Positions 6,938-17,114 of a stretch of 58,540 nucleotides of DNA are shown here, one piece after another (within the stretch, counting starts at the first letter, position 1; every line of letters begins with the position of its first letter). Both the position numbers and the translations under genes were made by a program. This stretch comes from an uncultured Micrococcales bacterium (lineage in GTDB: Bacteria; Actinomycetota; Actinomycetes; Actinomycetales; Microbacteriaceae), in NCBI GenBank assembly GCA_903880095.1, contig CAIRNX010000031.1:1-58540 (forward strand), in the 5' to 3' direction. The notes beneath the pieces are model-generated. The model saw only the letters and a list, made by a program, of their open reading frames with translations, did not search any database and was not told the origin of the DNA.

Positions 6938-8468
6938 GTTTACCGACCTGTTCGGCAAGAAGGAGCCCCGGTTGGTTTGCAATCTGAGCAACCTGAGTCG
7001 GCATCAAACCTGTCGGACCCAGGATTTCTTCGGTCCTGCCTTGGGCAGTGATTTCGCCTTCTTCAAGCACATAAACCCTGTTGGCAATCTGCGCGACAAA
7101 CTCGATGTCATGCGAGGCGACCAAAACCGTTCGGCCGTTTTCTTGCATCAGACGAATAGCGGCAACTAGGTGTCGCTTAGCTTCGTAATCCAAGCCTCTT
7201 GTCGGTTCGTCGAGCAGTATCAGCGGTGCGCCCTTCACCAATTGCACTGCGAGCACCAGTGCCAGTTGCTGCCCTGCAGAGAGATCTCTCGGGTGTTGTT
7301 TCGGGTCGGTTCGGTTGCTCAACTCCAAAAACAGTTTCGCGGTTTGCCCCTGCTCAACCTTGTTGAATTTATCTGATTCAGCCAACTCCTCGGCGAGGGT
7401 GTTCAAGAACAGCAGGTCGGCGGCGCGCTGTGGAACAAGGGTGTTGTCCGGGCCAGAAATCGCTCCACCGCTGCGCGCCCCCGTGCCTTGAATGGCCCAA
7501 AGCATTGTCGATTTACCTGAACCATTAGCGCCCATAAGGGCTACGACCTCGCCAGCTTGAGCATTGAGTGAGACGTCAGAAATCGCAACATGGTTGCCGT
7601 ATCTGACCACGAGTTCTTCCACCAAGAGGGTTTGTTCGCCAAAGACCCGGCCAGGAAGCCTGGTAAACGTCACGGGCGTTGCTATAGCTCGCTTTGCCTC
7701 TTCGATCGAAAGCGCAACCGGTTCAAGGCCAAGGCGCTGAGAAAGTTCGACCACCGGTGGTAGCAGGCGGTAATCCTTGAAGGCGTCTCTGGGAGCGCTC
7801 TTGACCACCGATGAATCCCCGTTGACGACAATTACCGAGTCGATATGCTCTAACACGCGTTCAAGGCGGTGCTCGGCGAGCAACACGGTGATGCCCTGCT
7901 CCTTGGCCAGCCTGGCCAGTAGAGCCACAAGCTCGGCGGCAGATGTGGCATCCAATGCCGAAGTTGGTTCATCTAAAGCAAGCACCCGTTGACCCGCAGC
8001 CATCGCCGCCGCGATTGCTACGCGCTGTTGCTGGCCCCCACTGAGTGAAGCCAAAGGCTTATCTAGAAGGTGCTCGATGCCAACCAATGCTGCGTTCTTC
8101 GCAATTCGGTGTTCCATGTCGGTTGGGGTGAATCCGAGCTGCTCGAGCCCATATGCGAGTTCTTCGCCAACCGTATCTGCCACAAACGAACCCTCGGGCT
8201 GTTGGTTCACGTAACCGACGAGTTCGGCGAGCTCGTGAGGTTTGTAACCCGTTACATCTTTGCCATCGATGAGAATCTTGCCGCTGAGTTCGCCGCCGGT
8301 AAAGTGCGGGGCGAGGCCGTTCATTAGCTTCAGAAGAGTTGACTTGCCGCTCCCAGTGGGCCCGCAGACCAGCGTGAATTCGCCCGCCCTTAGAGTAAAG
8401 GTTGCGCGGCTAATGATTGGTGATTCGGCGCGCTGGTAACCGAAAACAACCGAACGAAACTCGATCAA
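6927..8468 (-). CDS. ecfA: ECF transporter energy-coupling ATPase, two fused ABC domains
   Basis: This 513-residue cytoplasmic protein carries two complete ABC ATPase domains, equivalent to EcfA1 and EcfA2 fused. Domain 1 has Walker A GPTGSGKST near residue 37, signature LSGGQQQRV and Walker [12 protein letters not shown]. Domain 2 has Walker A GANGSGKST near 310, a variant signature LSAGQQLAL and Walker B ILLDEPTRGLD. It powers uptake by the S and T components encoded on either side. Its ATG overlaps the EcfT stop by 4 bp. Without the riboswitch and the companion genes, the substrate could not be guessed. Confidence 0.9.
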   Translation of the reverse strand: MIEFRSVVFGYQRAESPIISRATFTLRAGEFTLVCGPTGSGKSTLLKLMNGLAPHFTGGELSGKILIDGKDVTGYKPHELAELVGYVNQQPEGSFVADTVGEELAYGLEQLGFTPTDMEHRIAKNAALVGIEHLLDKPLASLSGGQQQRVAIAAAMAAGQRVLALDEPTSALDATSAAELVALLARLAKEQGITVLLAEHRLERVLEHIDSVIVVNGDSSVVKSAPRDAFKDYRLLPPVVELSQRLGLEPVALSIEEAKRAIATPVTFTRLPGRVFGEQTLLVEELVVRYGNHVAISDVSLNAQAGEVVALMGANGSGKSTMLWAIQGTGARSGGAISGPDNTLVPQRAADLLFLNTLAEELAESDKFNKVEQGQTAKLFLELSNRTDPKQHPRDLSAGQQLALVLAVQLVKGAPLILLDEPTRGLDYEAKRHLVAAIRLMQENGRTVLVASHDIEFVAQIANRVYVLEEGEITAQGRTEEILGPTGLMPTQVAQIANQPGLLLAEQVGKREN

Positions 8469-9400
8469 AAAGCCACCACCAATGCGGCTACCGCCACTGT
8501 GAGACCGATCACAAACAAGTCTTTGATTCCCGGTTTTTGTCTTCGGTATCTGGTTCGAAGGTTTCTTGCGCTGGCAATTCTGATCGTCAACGTGAGTGAG
8601 CAGATGCCCGAAATCATGAATGCGATGGCAATCATTTGCGATTGGGTTGCCAACAAAAAGTAGGTCGCGAAAGCGATGAGCAAAATGCCACCCAAAGAGA
8701 GCGTTCGTGTGGCAATTATTTGCATCTTGGTGAGTGAGCCACGTCTACCAAAACCACGTGCGTCCATGCTTGCGGCCAGCCCGAGTGACTGCTCAATCGT
8801 GTCTTCTAGCGCAGGTATCACGATGCTATTGAGCGAAGAAATGCCCTTGCTTCTGCCGCGAAGCGAGCGGGCCTTACGAACCCTCTGCAAACTCTCTATT
8901 AGTTGCGGTGCTAGGTTGATCGCAACGGTCATCGCGGTTGCCACTTCGTATAGGGCGCCAGGCGTTGACTTCAACAGGCGTTTCGGATTCGCCAAGGTGT
9001 TAGCCATACCGATCGAAATGATGATTGCTGCCAACCTCAAACCGTCAGTTGCTGCCGCTTCGAGGGTGAGCCAAGAAACCTGACCAAGAAGGTGCACACC
9101 GCCAAGGTTCAATTCGACTAGTGAGAATGCCACCACTGAATCGGTTGAACCAGAGTTGAAGATGATTCGAAACAGCAACCGGACGCCGACAACGAATGCT
9201 CCGAGCCAAAGATAAAAACGCACCGACTTTGACCATGGCGCATTTTCGCGGCAGGTCAGCATCAGTGCAATTGCCACGGTGATTACCAAAACCTCTGGCA
9301 ACCAGCCGCCGCTAAGGCTCGCAACGGTAGCTAGACCTAACCCCAAAAACCACCAGGTTGCAGGGTGAAGTGCCGAGGCTCTAAAGGGATTCAACGACAT
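8465..9400 (-). CDS. ecfT: ECF transporter transmembrane component EcfT
   Basis: This 311-residue protein has about five to six membrane helices and a long cytoplasmic coupling segment. Two Ala-Arg-Gly-type coupling motifs are visible: RKARSLRGRSKG and ASMDARGFGRRG. EcfT proteins use these to dock onto the ATPases. It links the fused EcfA to the S component. The start ATG overlaps the preceding exported-protein gene by 10 bp and the stop overlaps the ecfA start, so the operon is translationally coupled throughout. Confidence 0.9.
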   Translation of the reverse strand: MSLNPFRASALHPATWWFLGLGLATVASLSGGWLPEVLVITVAIALMLTCRENAPWSKSVRFYLWLGAFVVGVRLLFRIIFNSGSTDSVVAFSLVELNLGGVHLLGQVSWLTLEAAATDGLRLAAIIISIGMANTLANPKRLLKSTPGALYEVATAMTVAINLAPQLIESLQRVRKARSLRGRSKGISSLNSIVIPALEDTIEQSLGLAASMDARGFGRRGSLTKMQIIATRTLSLGGILLIAFATYFLLATQSQMIAIAFMISGICSLTLTIRIASARNLRTRYRRQKPGIKDLFVIGLTVAVAALVVAF

Positions 9401-9894
9401 TTGTGGGTCACCGGCTTGGTGCTCGGTTTTGACGTCTCAGGAGACTCGGTGCCTGGCACCCAAAGCCAGGCTTCTGCGCTGCCGCATTCACTAAAGTGTG
9501 TCGAAGCCCCAGTTAACGCGTATTGCCAAGTGGTTGATCCTGGTTTGGCGATGAAGAACGCCCAACTTCCCTCGTCGTAGCGAGGTGTGTCTATGCAGTC
9601 CTGCGCTTTGGGTGCGCCGTTGATTTGGCAAACAAAGCCAACCGGGTAGGCACTTGTGCCGCGAACTTCATTGCCGGTTGCCTTGAAAAGTTTCCAGCTG
9701 GTGTCTTTGAACTGTGTTGCGCATCTAGTACGCGTGGTTTCACTCTCAATGGTTAGCGAAACACCTTCGCCGGTGCACCAACCAGGTGTGAAGCGAACCT
9801 CGGTTTTTTCTTGCGCCGCGGGCGCGCTGATCAAAGCCCCGATGCCAACGAGGGCAACGAGACCAATCAGCACTACCCGAAGCGAAAGACGCAT
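9391..9894 (-). CDS. Exported DUF4430-like protein (transcobalamin beta-domain analogue)
   Basis: This 167-residue protein has an N-terminal hydrophobic signal or anchor (about residues 5-26, ending near SAPAAQ). The mature part has six cysteines and a pattern reminiscent of DUF4430, the small beta-domain that closes over the ligand in intrinsic factor and transcobalamin. It shows a Tyr-Pro-x-Gly-Phe-x-Cys strand, an ING turn, GSWAFFIAKPG (matching the family's Trp-x-Phe-x-Val-x-Gly strand) and SAEAWLW at the end, matching the Gly-Asp-x-x-x-W-x-Y strand. It begins two bases after the alpha-barrel lipoprotein gene and overlaps ecfT. I infer that it helps capture cobalamin outside the membrane. 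The family call is by pattern only. Confidence 0.6.
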   Translation of the reverse strand: MRLSLRVVLIGLVALVGIGALISAPAAQEKTEVRFTPGWCTGEGVSLTIESETTRTRCATQFKDTSWKLFKATGNEVRGTSAYPVGFVCQINGAPKAQDCIDTPRYDEGSWAFFIAKPGSTTWQYALTGASTHFSECGSAEAWLWVPGTESPETSKPSTKPVTHKCR

Positions 9895-9896
9895 AG

Positions 9897-10799
9897 TTAC
9901 TTTTCGAGCCCAACGTAGTCGAGGCCGATTAGCGGCAGGTAACCCTGAGCAGTCGCGAAGGTGTCACCCTTGCCTGCAGACCACGGGGTCTTGAGACCGC
10001 CGTCTTTGACCACCTGCTTCTTTAGCCACGCTTGCAACTTGCTCACATCTTCGCCGGCGGCGTGCAAGGCCATGGTGGCGTATGCGGTGCCATTCACGTC
10101 AACGTCACCCCAAGCCTCGTAATGGTCGGCGTGAAGGTTGGCCTGAAGCCAGGCCTTTGCTGTGAATGCTGGCTCACTCAGTTTGTTTGCGGTGAACGCC
10201 ATCAGTGCGATAGCCGTCGCATCTGCCGAGCTCGAAGTTGTGGTCGAGCTCAGGTCGGTTCCCCAGCCGTTGTCGGCTCGCCTAACGAGGCTCAGTGAAA
10301 ATGCAGCGTCTTTTGCGATGGCGTCTTTGCCTGCTGCCTTGAGAGCCAACGCTGCCCAAGCGGCATCAAAGGTGTTGGTTGCCATCGTCGGGTCGTAGGT
10401 TGGAGCCCAAGCTTTCACAAGCGCTTTGGTTACTTTTTCGCGAAGTGGCTGGTTGTCGTAGTTCACCAAATACGAGACATATAGCCACTTTGCTGCAAGA
10501 CCGAGTTTCAGGTTGCCCTTCTCATCTTCGATCTGATCTGTGGTTGCCAGCGCCCACTCCTCGGCCTTGGTTAGATCGATGCTTGGCGCCTGCGAAAGCT
10601 GAGCGATGGCTTCGAGCGTGAAGCCAACGTCGGCCTTGCCGGGAGTGAATCCTTCTAGGTAGGTGCCATCGGTTTTGGTAGTGAACTTACCCGCCAAGAA
10701 CTCAGCGGTTTTCGGTTCGATTGTTTGTTTGGCGCAGCCAGACAGCGCAAGGCTGCTGACGAGTGTGATTGCGATAAGCAATCCAGATTTGGTTCTCAT
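9897..10799 (-). CDS. Lipoprotein with alpha/alpha-barrel (terpene cyclase/transcobalamin-like) repeats, probable B12 binder
   Basis: This 300-residue lipoprotein has signal MRTKSGLLIAITLVSSLALSGC with lipobox LSGC and the lipidated cysteine at residue 22. The mature part is a series of helix pairs with W-A/G-x-x-A-L and D-x-T-A-x-A-L-M-A spacing (DAAWAALALKAAG, SADATAIALMAF, GTAYATMALHAAG, TFATAQGYLPL). This is the pattern of the prenyltransferase/squalene-cyclase alpha-toroid that also forms the larger domain of intrinsic factor and transcobalamin. ATG 10799 has GAAGGG six bases upstream. A longer frame reaching 10910 reads through the riboswitch and is not used. With the riboswitch and ECF genes, a B12 capture role is a strong inference. 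Confidence 0.75.
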   Translation of the reverse strand: MRTKSGLLIAITLVSSLALSGCAKQTIEPKTAEFLAGKFTTKTDGTYLEGFTPGKADVGFTLEAIAQLSQAPSIDLTKAEEWALATTDQIEDEKGNLKLGLAAKWLYVSYLVNYDNQPLREKVTKALVKAWAPTYDPTMATNTFDAAWAALALKAAGKDAIAKDAAFSLSLVRRADNGWGTDLSSTTTSSSADATAIALMAFTANKLSEPAFTAKAWLQANLHADHYEAWGDVDVNGTAYATMALHAAGEDVSKLQAWLKKQVVKDGGLKTPWSAGKGDTFATAQGYLPLIGLDYVGLEK

Positions 10800-10806
10800 T
10801 TGAGAC

Positions 10807-10838
10807 CCTTCGCGTAGGTGCGATCTGGGTTGCGAAGG
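10807..10838 (-). promoter_or_regulatory. SD-masking hairpin before the B12 lipoprotein gene
   Basis: On the minus strand CCTTCGC (10838-10832) pairs perfectly with GCGAAGG (10813-10807). The second arm contains most of the Shine-Dalgarno sequence GAAGGG (10811-10806) of the gene starting at 10799. When formed it would hide the ribosome binding site, so it is the probable translational output of the cobalamin riboswitch. A second hairpin lies between it and the aptamer (GACTCC 10897-10892 with GGAGTC 10864-10859, inner stem ACCGT/ACGGT). Confidence 0.6.
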
Positions 10839-10899
10839 CGGTAGGCGGGTGCCCACTCGACTCCGACCGTAGACCTCGACGGTTTTTTCTTGGAGTCTT

Positions 10900-11025
10900 C
10901 TACTTTCCAATCAGGCATTCCGACTCATGCCTTAGGCATTTACGGTTGCGGGTCAGTGCCGGGTTTACACCGGCTTTCCCTGTTTGGTTGGTGAAAGAAC
11001 AACTTGCGTTGTCTGCTCAGATTAG
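10900..11025 (-). promoter_or_regulatory. Cobalamin (B12) riboswitch aptamer
   Basis: On the minus strand the B12-box core is clear: GGGAAAGCCGGTG, then AAACCCGGCACTGACCCGCA, ACCGT and finally GAGTCGGAATGCCTG. The closing stem is CCAAACAGG (10987-10979) with CCTGATTGG (10915-10907), with one mismatch. The 5' part up to about 11025 holds upstream helices that I can only place roughly. Cobalamin riboswitches usually repress B12 uptake and synthesis genes when adenosylcobalamin or a related form is bound. It leads the five-gene operon 10799-6176. Confidence 0.9.
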
Positions 11026-11085
11026 CAGGAGTCAGCGGTCGAGGTTGCTATTGTTTAGGTAATAACTTGATAGCCGTAATAAAAC
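11026..11085. promoter_or_regulatory. Shared divergent promoter region of the two riboswitch operons
   Basis: About 60 bp separate the 5' ends of the leftward cobalamin and rightward glycine riboswitches. Both transcripts must therefore start in or at the edges of this AT-rich stretch. I could not pick a convincing -35/-10 pair for either direction, so only the region is reported. Confidence 0.5.
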
Positions 11086-11255
11086 GTTGCGGGAGAGCAG
11101 TTTAAGTACTGCACCGAAGGAGCAATCCTCCCCAGAAACTCTCAGGTGATCAAACCGCAGCGAATAGGCAACTCTGAAAAGAAGGTCTCGAGACCTCGCC
11201 CAAGGTGAAAACCGCGAAAGCGGTGAAGCTCTCAGGCACAGCGACAGAGGGGGAG
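11086..11255 (+). promoter_or_regulatory. Tandem glycine riboswitch (two aptamers)
   Basis: Two successive glycine aptamers are recognisable. Aptamer 1 (about 11088-11175) begins GCGGGAGAGC and carries ACCGAAGGAGCAA and CTCTCAGGT, ending GGCAACTCTG. Aptamer 2 (about 11176-11255) carries ACCTCGCCCAAGGTGAAAAC, then CTCTCAGGCACAGCGACAGA and GGGGGAG. This tandem arrangement upstream of gcvT is the classical gcvT element, which normally switches the glycine cleavage genes on when glycine is plentiful. Output appears to be translational (see the hairpin at 11253-11294). Confidence 0.95.
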
Positions 11256-11294
11256 TTCTCGATTGGCACAACGCCAATCAGATTTGGAGAACTC
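11253..11294 (+). promoter_or_regulatory. Expression platform masking the gcvT ribosome binding site
   Basis: GAGTTCTC at 11253-11260 is perfectly complementary to GAGAACTC at 11287-11294, which overlaps the gcvT Shine-Dalgarno GGAGA (11286-11290). A nested perfect hairpin, GATTGGC/GCCAATC (11261-11279), lies between the arms. The left arm overlaps the last bases of aptamer 2, so glycine-bound folding of the aptamer would compete with masking and free the SD. This predicts an ON switch. Confidence 0.75.
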
Positions 11295-12389
11295 GTGACC
11301 CGCAAGACTGCACTCTACGAAGAACACGCGAAACTTGGCGCGCAGTTCACCGATTTCGGTGGTTGGGAAATGCCTGTTCGCTATACCTCCGACCTCGTCG
11401 AACACCACGCCGTTCGCAACGACGCAGGTCTCTTCGACATTTCGCACATGGCCGAGTTCTTCGTCGCTGGCTCTGGGGCAGCGGATTTTTTGAACTTTGC
11501 ACTCGTTGGTCGAGCTTCTGAGATCGGCAATGGCCGCGCAAAGTACTCGCTCATCTGTGCCGAAGATGGCGGCATCATCGATGACCTGATCGTTTACCGT
11601 CTGGCAGACGAAGACTTCCTGGTGATCGCCAATGCGGGTAACCGTGACAACGTTGCAAACGCCCTTCGCGAGAGACTCGCTGGCTTCGATGCAGAACTTC
11701 GCGACGAGAGCGACAACTTCGGTCTTCTCGCAATCCAGGGCCCACGCGCTGTCGAGATTTTGCAAACTCTTACCTCGACCGACCTAAGTGTTTTGAAGTA
11801 CTACTCGATCGATGCTGGTCGCCTAGGTGATGTTGACGTCTTCTTCGCCCGCACCGGCTACACCGGCGAAGATGGTTTTGAGATTTTGGTTCGTGCCGAA
11901 CACAGTGCAACCGTCTGGAACGCCTTGCTTGTTGCAGGGGAGTCGAAGGGCTTGGTGCCAGCTGGTTTGGCCTGCCGCGACACGCTTCGACTCGAAGCGG
12001 GCATGCCGCTTTACGGCCACGAGCTTGGCCGCGACACTAACCCGTTCGAAGCGGGTTTCGCCCGCGTAGTTCGTCTCGACCGTGAAGAAGACTTTGTTGG
12101 CCGTAAGGCTCTAGAAGCGCTCGCCGAAAAGCCTCAGGCGCAAAGACTCGTTGGTCTCGTGGGTGAAGGCAAGCGTGCTGCACGCGCCGAATACCAAATC
12201 TTTGTTGAAGAGGCTTTGCTCGGTGAGGTTACCTCTGGTGCGCTTTCGCCGACGCTAGGTTACCCGGTGGCGATGGCCTACGTGTCGATCGAGCACGCGC
12301 AGGTCGGTAGCGTTGTGAACGTCGACATTCGCGGCACCAGAACAGATTTCACGGTGGTCAATCTGCCGTTCTATAAGCGAAACAAGTAA
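11295..12389 (+). CDS. gcvT: Glycine cleavage system T protein (aminomethyltransferase)
   Basis: This 364-residue T protein transfers the methylene group from the lipoyl arm of GcvH to tetrahydrofolate and releases ammonia. Recognisable parts are GWEMPVRY near the N-terminus, the folate/active-site region with GLFDISHMAEF, RTGYTGEDGFEI in the middle (family signature around TGYTGEDGFE), and the C-terminal barrel ending in NLPFYKRNK. GTG 11295 is chosen because GGAGA is five bases upstream and the family N-terminus (TALYEEHAKLGA) follows immediately. Earlier in-frame codons lie inside the glycine riboswitch. gcvH follows after 13 bp. Confidence 0.95.
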   Translation: MTRKTALYEEHAKLGAQFTDFGGWEMPVRYTSDLVEHHAVRNDAGLFDISHMAEFFVAGSGAADFLNFALVGRASEIGNGRAKYSLICAEDGGIIDDLIVYRLADEDFLVIANAGNRDNVANALRERLAGFDAELRDESDNFGLLAIQGPRAVEILQTLTSTDLSVLKYYSIDAGRLGDVDVFFARTGYTGEDGFEILVRAEHSATVWNALLVAGESKGLVPAGLACRDTLRLEAGMPLYGHELGRDTNPFEAGFARVVRLDREEDFVGRKALEALAEKPQAQRLVGLVGEGKRAARAEYQIFVEEALLGEVTSGALSPTLGYPVAMAYVSIEHAQVGSVVNVDIRGTRTDFTVVNLPFYKRNK

Positions 12390-12402
12390 TTAGGAGAAAA
12401 CG

Positions 12403-12768
12403 ATGAGTGAACTGAAGTACACCAAAGAGCACGAGTGGCTAGCCATCGACGGCGACGTCGCGACCGTCGGCATCACCGCCTACGCGGCAGAAAAATTGGG
12501 CGACGTTGTTTACGTCGACCTACCTGCCGTTGGTAGTGCAACCACCTACATGAAGATCTGTGGCGAAATCGAGTCAACCAAGTCAGTTGGTGAGCTTTAT
12601 GCTCCTGTCGATGGCGAGGTCACCGAGATTAACGACGCAGTTGTCTCGGCTCCTGAACTTGTCAACCAGGACGCCTTTGGCGCTGGCTGGTTAGTCAAGA
12701 TTCGTTTCGCAAACCTTCCTGAACTACTAACCGAAGCCGAATACAAGGCACTGATTGGCGAGGCCTAA
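12403..12768 (+). CDS. gcvH: Glycine cleavage system H protein
   Basis: This 121-residue lipoyl carrier shuttles the aminomethyl group between GcvP and GcvT. The lipoylated lysine is in [17 protein letters not shown] (Lys at about residue 64), with the conserved GDVVYVDLP loop before it and the NPELVN-like APELVNQD turn after it. AGGAG lies upstream of the ATG. The gene is six bases from gcvP and is controlled with it by the glycine riboswitch. No lipoate ligase or GcvL is encoded in the window; the lipoamide dehydrogenase is presumably shared with other complexes. Confidence 0.97.
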   Translation: MSELKYTKEHEWLAIDGDVATVGITAYAAEKLGDVVYVDLPAVGSATTYMKICGEIESTKSVGELYAPVDGEVTEINDAVVSAPELVNQDAFGAGWLVKIRFANLPELLTEAEYKALIGEA

Positions 12769-12774
12769 AAACTA

Positions 12775-15590
<2,816 letters not shown>

Positions 15591-15594
<4 letters not shown>

Positions 15595-16322
15595 AGCCAG
15601 GCTATAAAGCTCTTCGCCCAGGCGTAGCCGACAAAGCTAACTGCGTCCAAGATGAAGTGAGCTACAACTAGAGGTGTGAGCTTGCCGAATTTGCGGTAAG
15701 CCCAGCCGAAGGCGATTCCCATGGCGAAGTTGCCGACGAACCCGCCGAAGCCTTGGTAGAGGTGGTAGCTGCCACGAACCGCTGAGCTAATAAAAATGGT
15801 CGCCCACTTGCTTCGCCGAAGTTTTTGCAAGCGTTCAAAGAAGTAGCCGACTACAACAACTTCTTCGAGCAAGGCGGCGCCGAGCGCTGAGAACAGCAGC
15901 ACCGGCACTGTCCACCAATTCGTGCCTAGGTTGCTAGTAATGACTTGCGCAGAAAGTCCCAGTTGTCTGGCAGCAAAGTAAAGGGCCAACCCGGGGATTC
16001 CGATTGCTGCTGCAAGTGCGAAACCTTGCCAGAGGTTGCTATAAACCGGGCGCGCCTCAAAGCCCATTTTTGTGAACGGGTTGCCGTCGGCGCTCAACAA
16101 GAAAAGGCAAAGCGCCACGGGCACGAGGCTAAATGCCGTGCCTAGAAGTTGATAGGTCACATCAAGCCAAGGTTGATCCGAGAGCGTTTGGTTAATCGTG
16201 ACGCTCGAGCCGCCCAATCCCTTGGGTGTGCTGAGAACCGCGATAAGGGAGACCACAGAATAAGTAGCCGACTTGCCGAGGCTCAGCGCAAAGACGATAG
16301 CTATTTCGAGTTTTAGTTTCAA
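15591..16322 (-). CDS. CPBP family intramembrane metalloprotease homologue
   Basis: This 243-residue membrane protein has about seven to eight hydrophobic segments. Family landmarks are [16 protein letters not shown] (glutamate pair of motif 1), [12 protein letters not shown] (His of motif 2, in the family's F/YxxxH style) and [10 protein letters not shown] (motif 3 His). In classical CPBP/Rce1 proteases motif 1 is EExxxR; here Val-Gly takes the Arg place, a variant I recall from actinobacterial members. The TTG at 16322 overlaps the upstream LysE stop (TTGA), with AAAGG upstream. A longer frame to 16457 reads antisense-like basic sequence over the LysE gene. Target unknown. Confidence 0.75.
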
Positions 16323-16969
16323 CTCAAAGCCTTTACTGCCATCGTGACCGCGAGAGCAACGATCAGTGCACCGCCCAGAGCGCCAATCCAGGCGCGAAGT
16401 TTGCCGTGCGTGATTGCGCGCAGGCCGACACCTGCGAGAGCTAGTGATTCTTGCCAAACGATTGAACCGATGAAGACGCCGACAGCGAAGGCGAGGCCGC
16501 CGGTTGCCAGGCTGCCGGTGGCAAGCGTTGCTGCGCTGGGCGCTAGTGCCAGAAAGTAAAGTGCGGTTGGTGGGTTGACCACGGTTGCACCAAAGAAAGT
16601 CAAATATGTTTTGCGACGCGAGCCCGGTTCAATTTTCTTGGCCTCGGCTTCGCTATCGCTTCGCAAGAGGTTGAGGTTTTTGATCAGAGTGGTTAATCCG
16701 AGGTAAAGGAGTAACGCTGCACCCCCGAGGCTTAGGTAGAGCGACCAAGCATTTAGCCAGTTTGCAATCAAACCCCCGATAAAGAAAACGCTTGCAGCGT
16801 AAAGCCCATCGACCGTAGCCATCGCTAAGGCGCCAACCACCCCATGACTCCAGCCCTTTGCGATTGTGGTGTTGATGAGCATGATCGCCATAGGGCCAAC
16901 GGGAATAGCGAGCGCTAGGCCAGCTGCAAAGCCAATCGAAAAGAGCTGAGTTAATGCGTTCACGCTCAA
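16319..16969 (-). CDS. LysE family amino-acid exporter
   Basis: This 216-residue inner-membrane protein has about six helices. The LysE/RhtB signature is at the N-terminus, GLALAIPVGPMAIMLINTTI, followed by GWSHGVVGALAMATVDGLYA. Family members export basic amino acids, threonine, homoserine or similar small molecules; the substrate cannot be predicted. Start is TTG 16969, or GTG 16963 two codons later; neither has a strong SD. Transcription runs into the CPBP gene (overlapping TTGA). The region to the right is divergent from the peptide-binding protein. Confidence 0.8.
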   Translation of the reverse strand: MSVNALTQLFSIGFAAGLALAIPVGPMAIMLINTTIAKGWSHGVVGALAMATVDGLYAASVFFIGGLIANWLNAWSLYLSLGGAALLLYLGLTTLIKNLNLLRSDSEAEAKKIEPGSRRKTYLTFFGATVVNPPTALYFLALAPSAATLATGSLATGGLAFAVGVFIGSIVWQESLALAGVGLRAITHGKLRAWIGALGGALIVALAVTMAVKALS

Positions 16970-17076
16970 AAACTACCACTCGGGCATTTGTAACGAGATT
17001 GTCACGAAAAGAAATTCTTATCGGAACTTGTTAAATTCCTGCGAAATCCGACCTAGAGTTGTCTCTACCTAGAACT

Positions 17077-17104
17077 ACGGGTTCACCCGTTGTTTACCCA
17101 ACAA
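17077..17104. promoter_or_regulatory. Palindromes in the leader of the peptide-binding protein gene
   Basis: The 145-bp gap between lysE and the binding protein gene holds a perfect inverted repeat ACGGGT-TC-ACCCGT at 17077-17090 and, next to it, TTGTT-TACCC-AACAA at 17090-17104, ending at the SD AAGGAGA. They could be an operator or leader-RNA hairpins. No clear promoter boxes were picked. Confidence 0.4.
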
Positions 17105-17114
17105 GGAGAAATAC

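Noticed and set aside
10800-10910. Upstream extension of the B12-binding lipoprotein
   Set aside because: The extension lies over the riboswitch hairpins and would place 37 basic residues before the lipoprotein signal.
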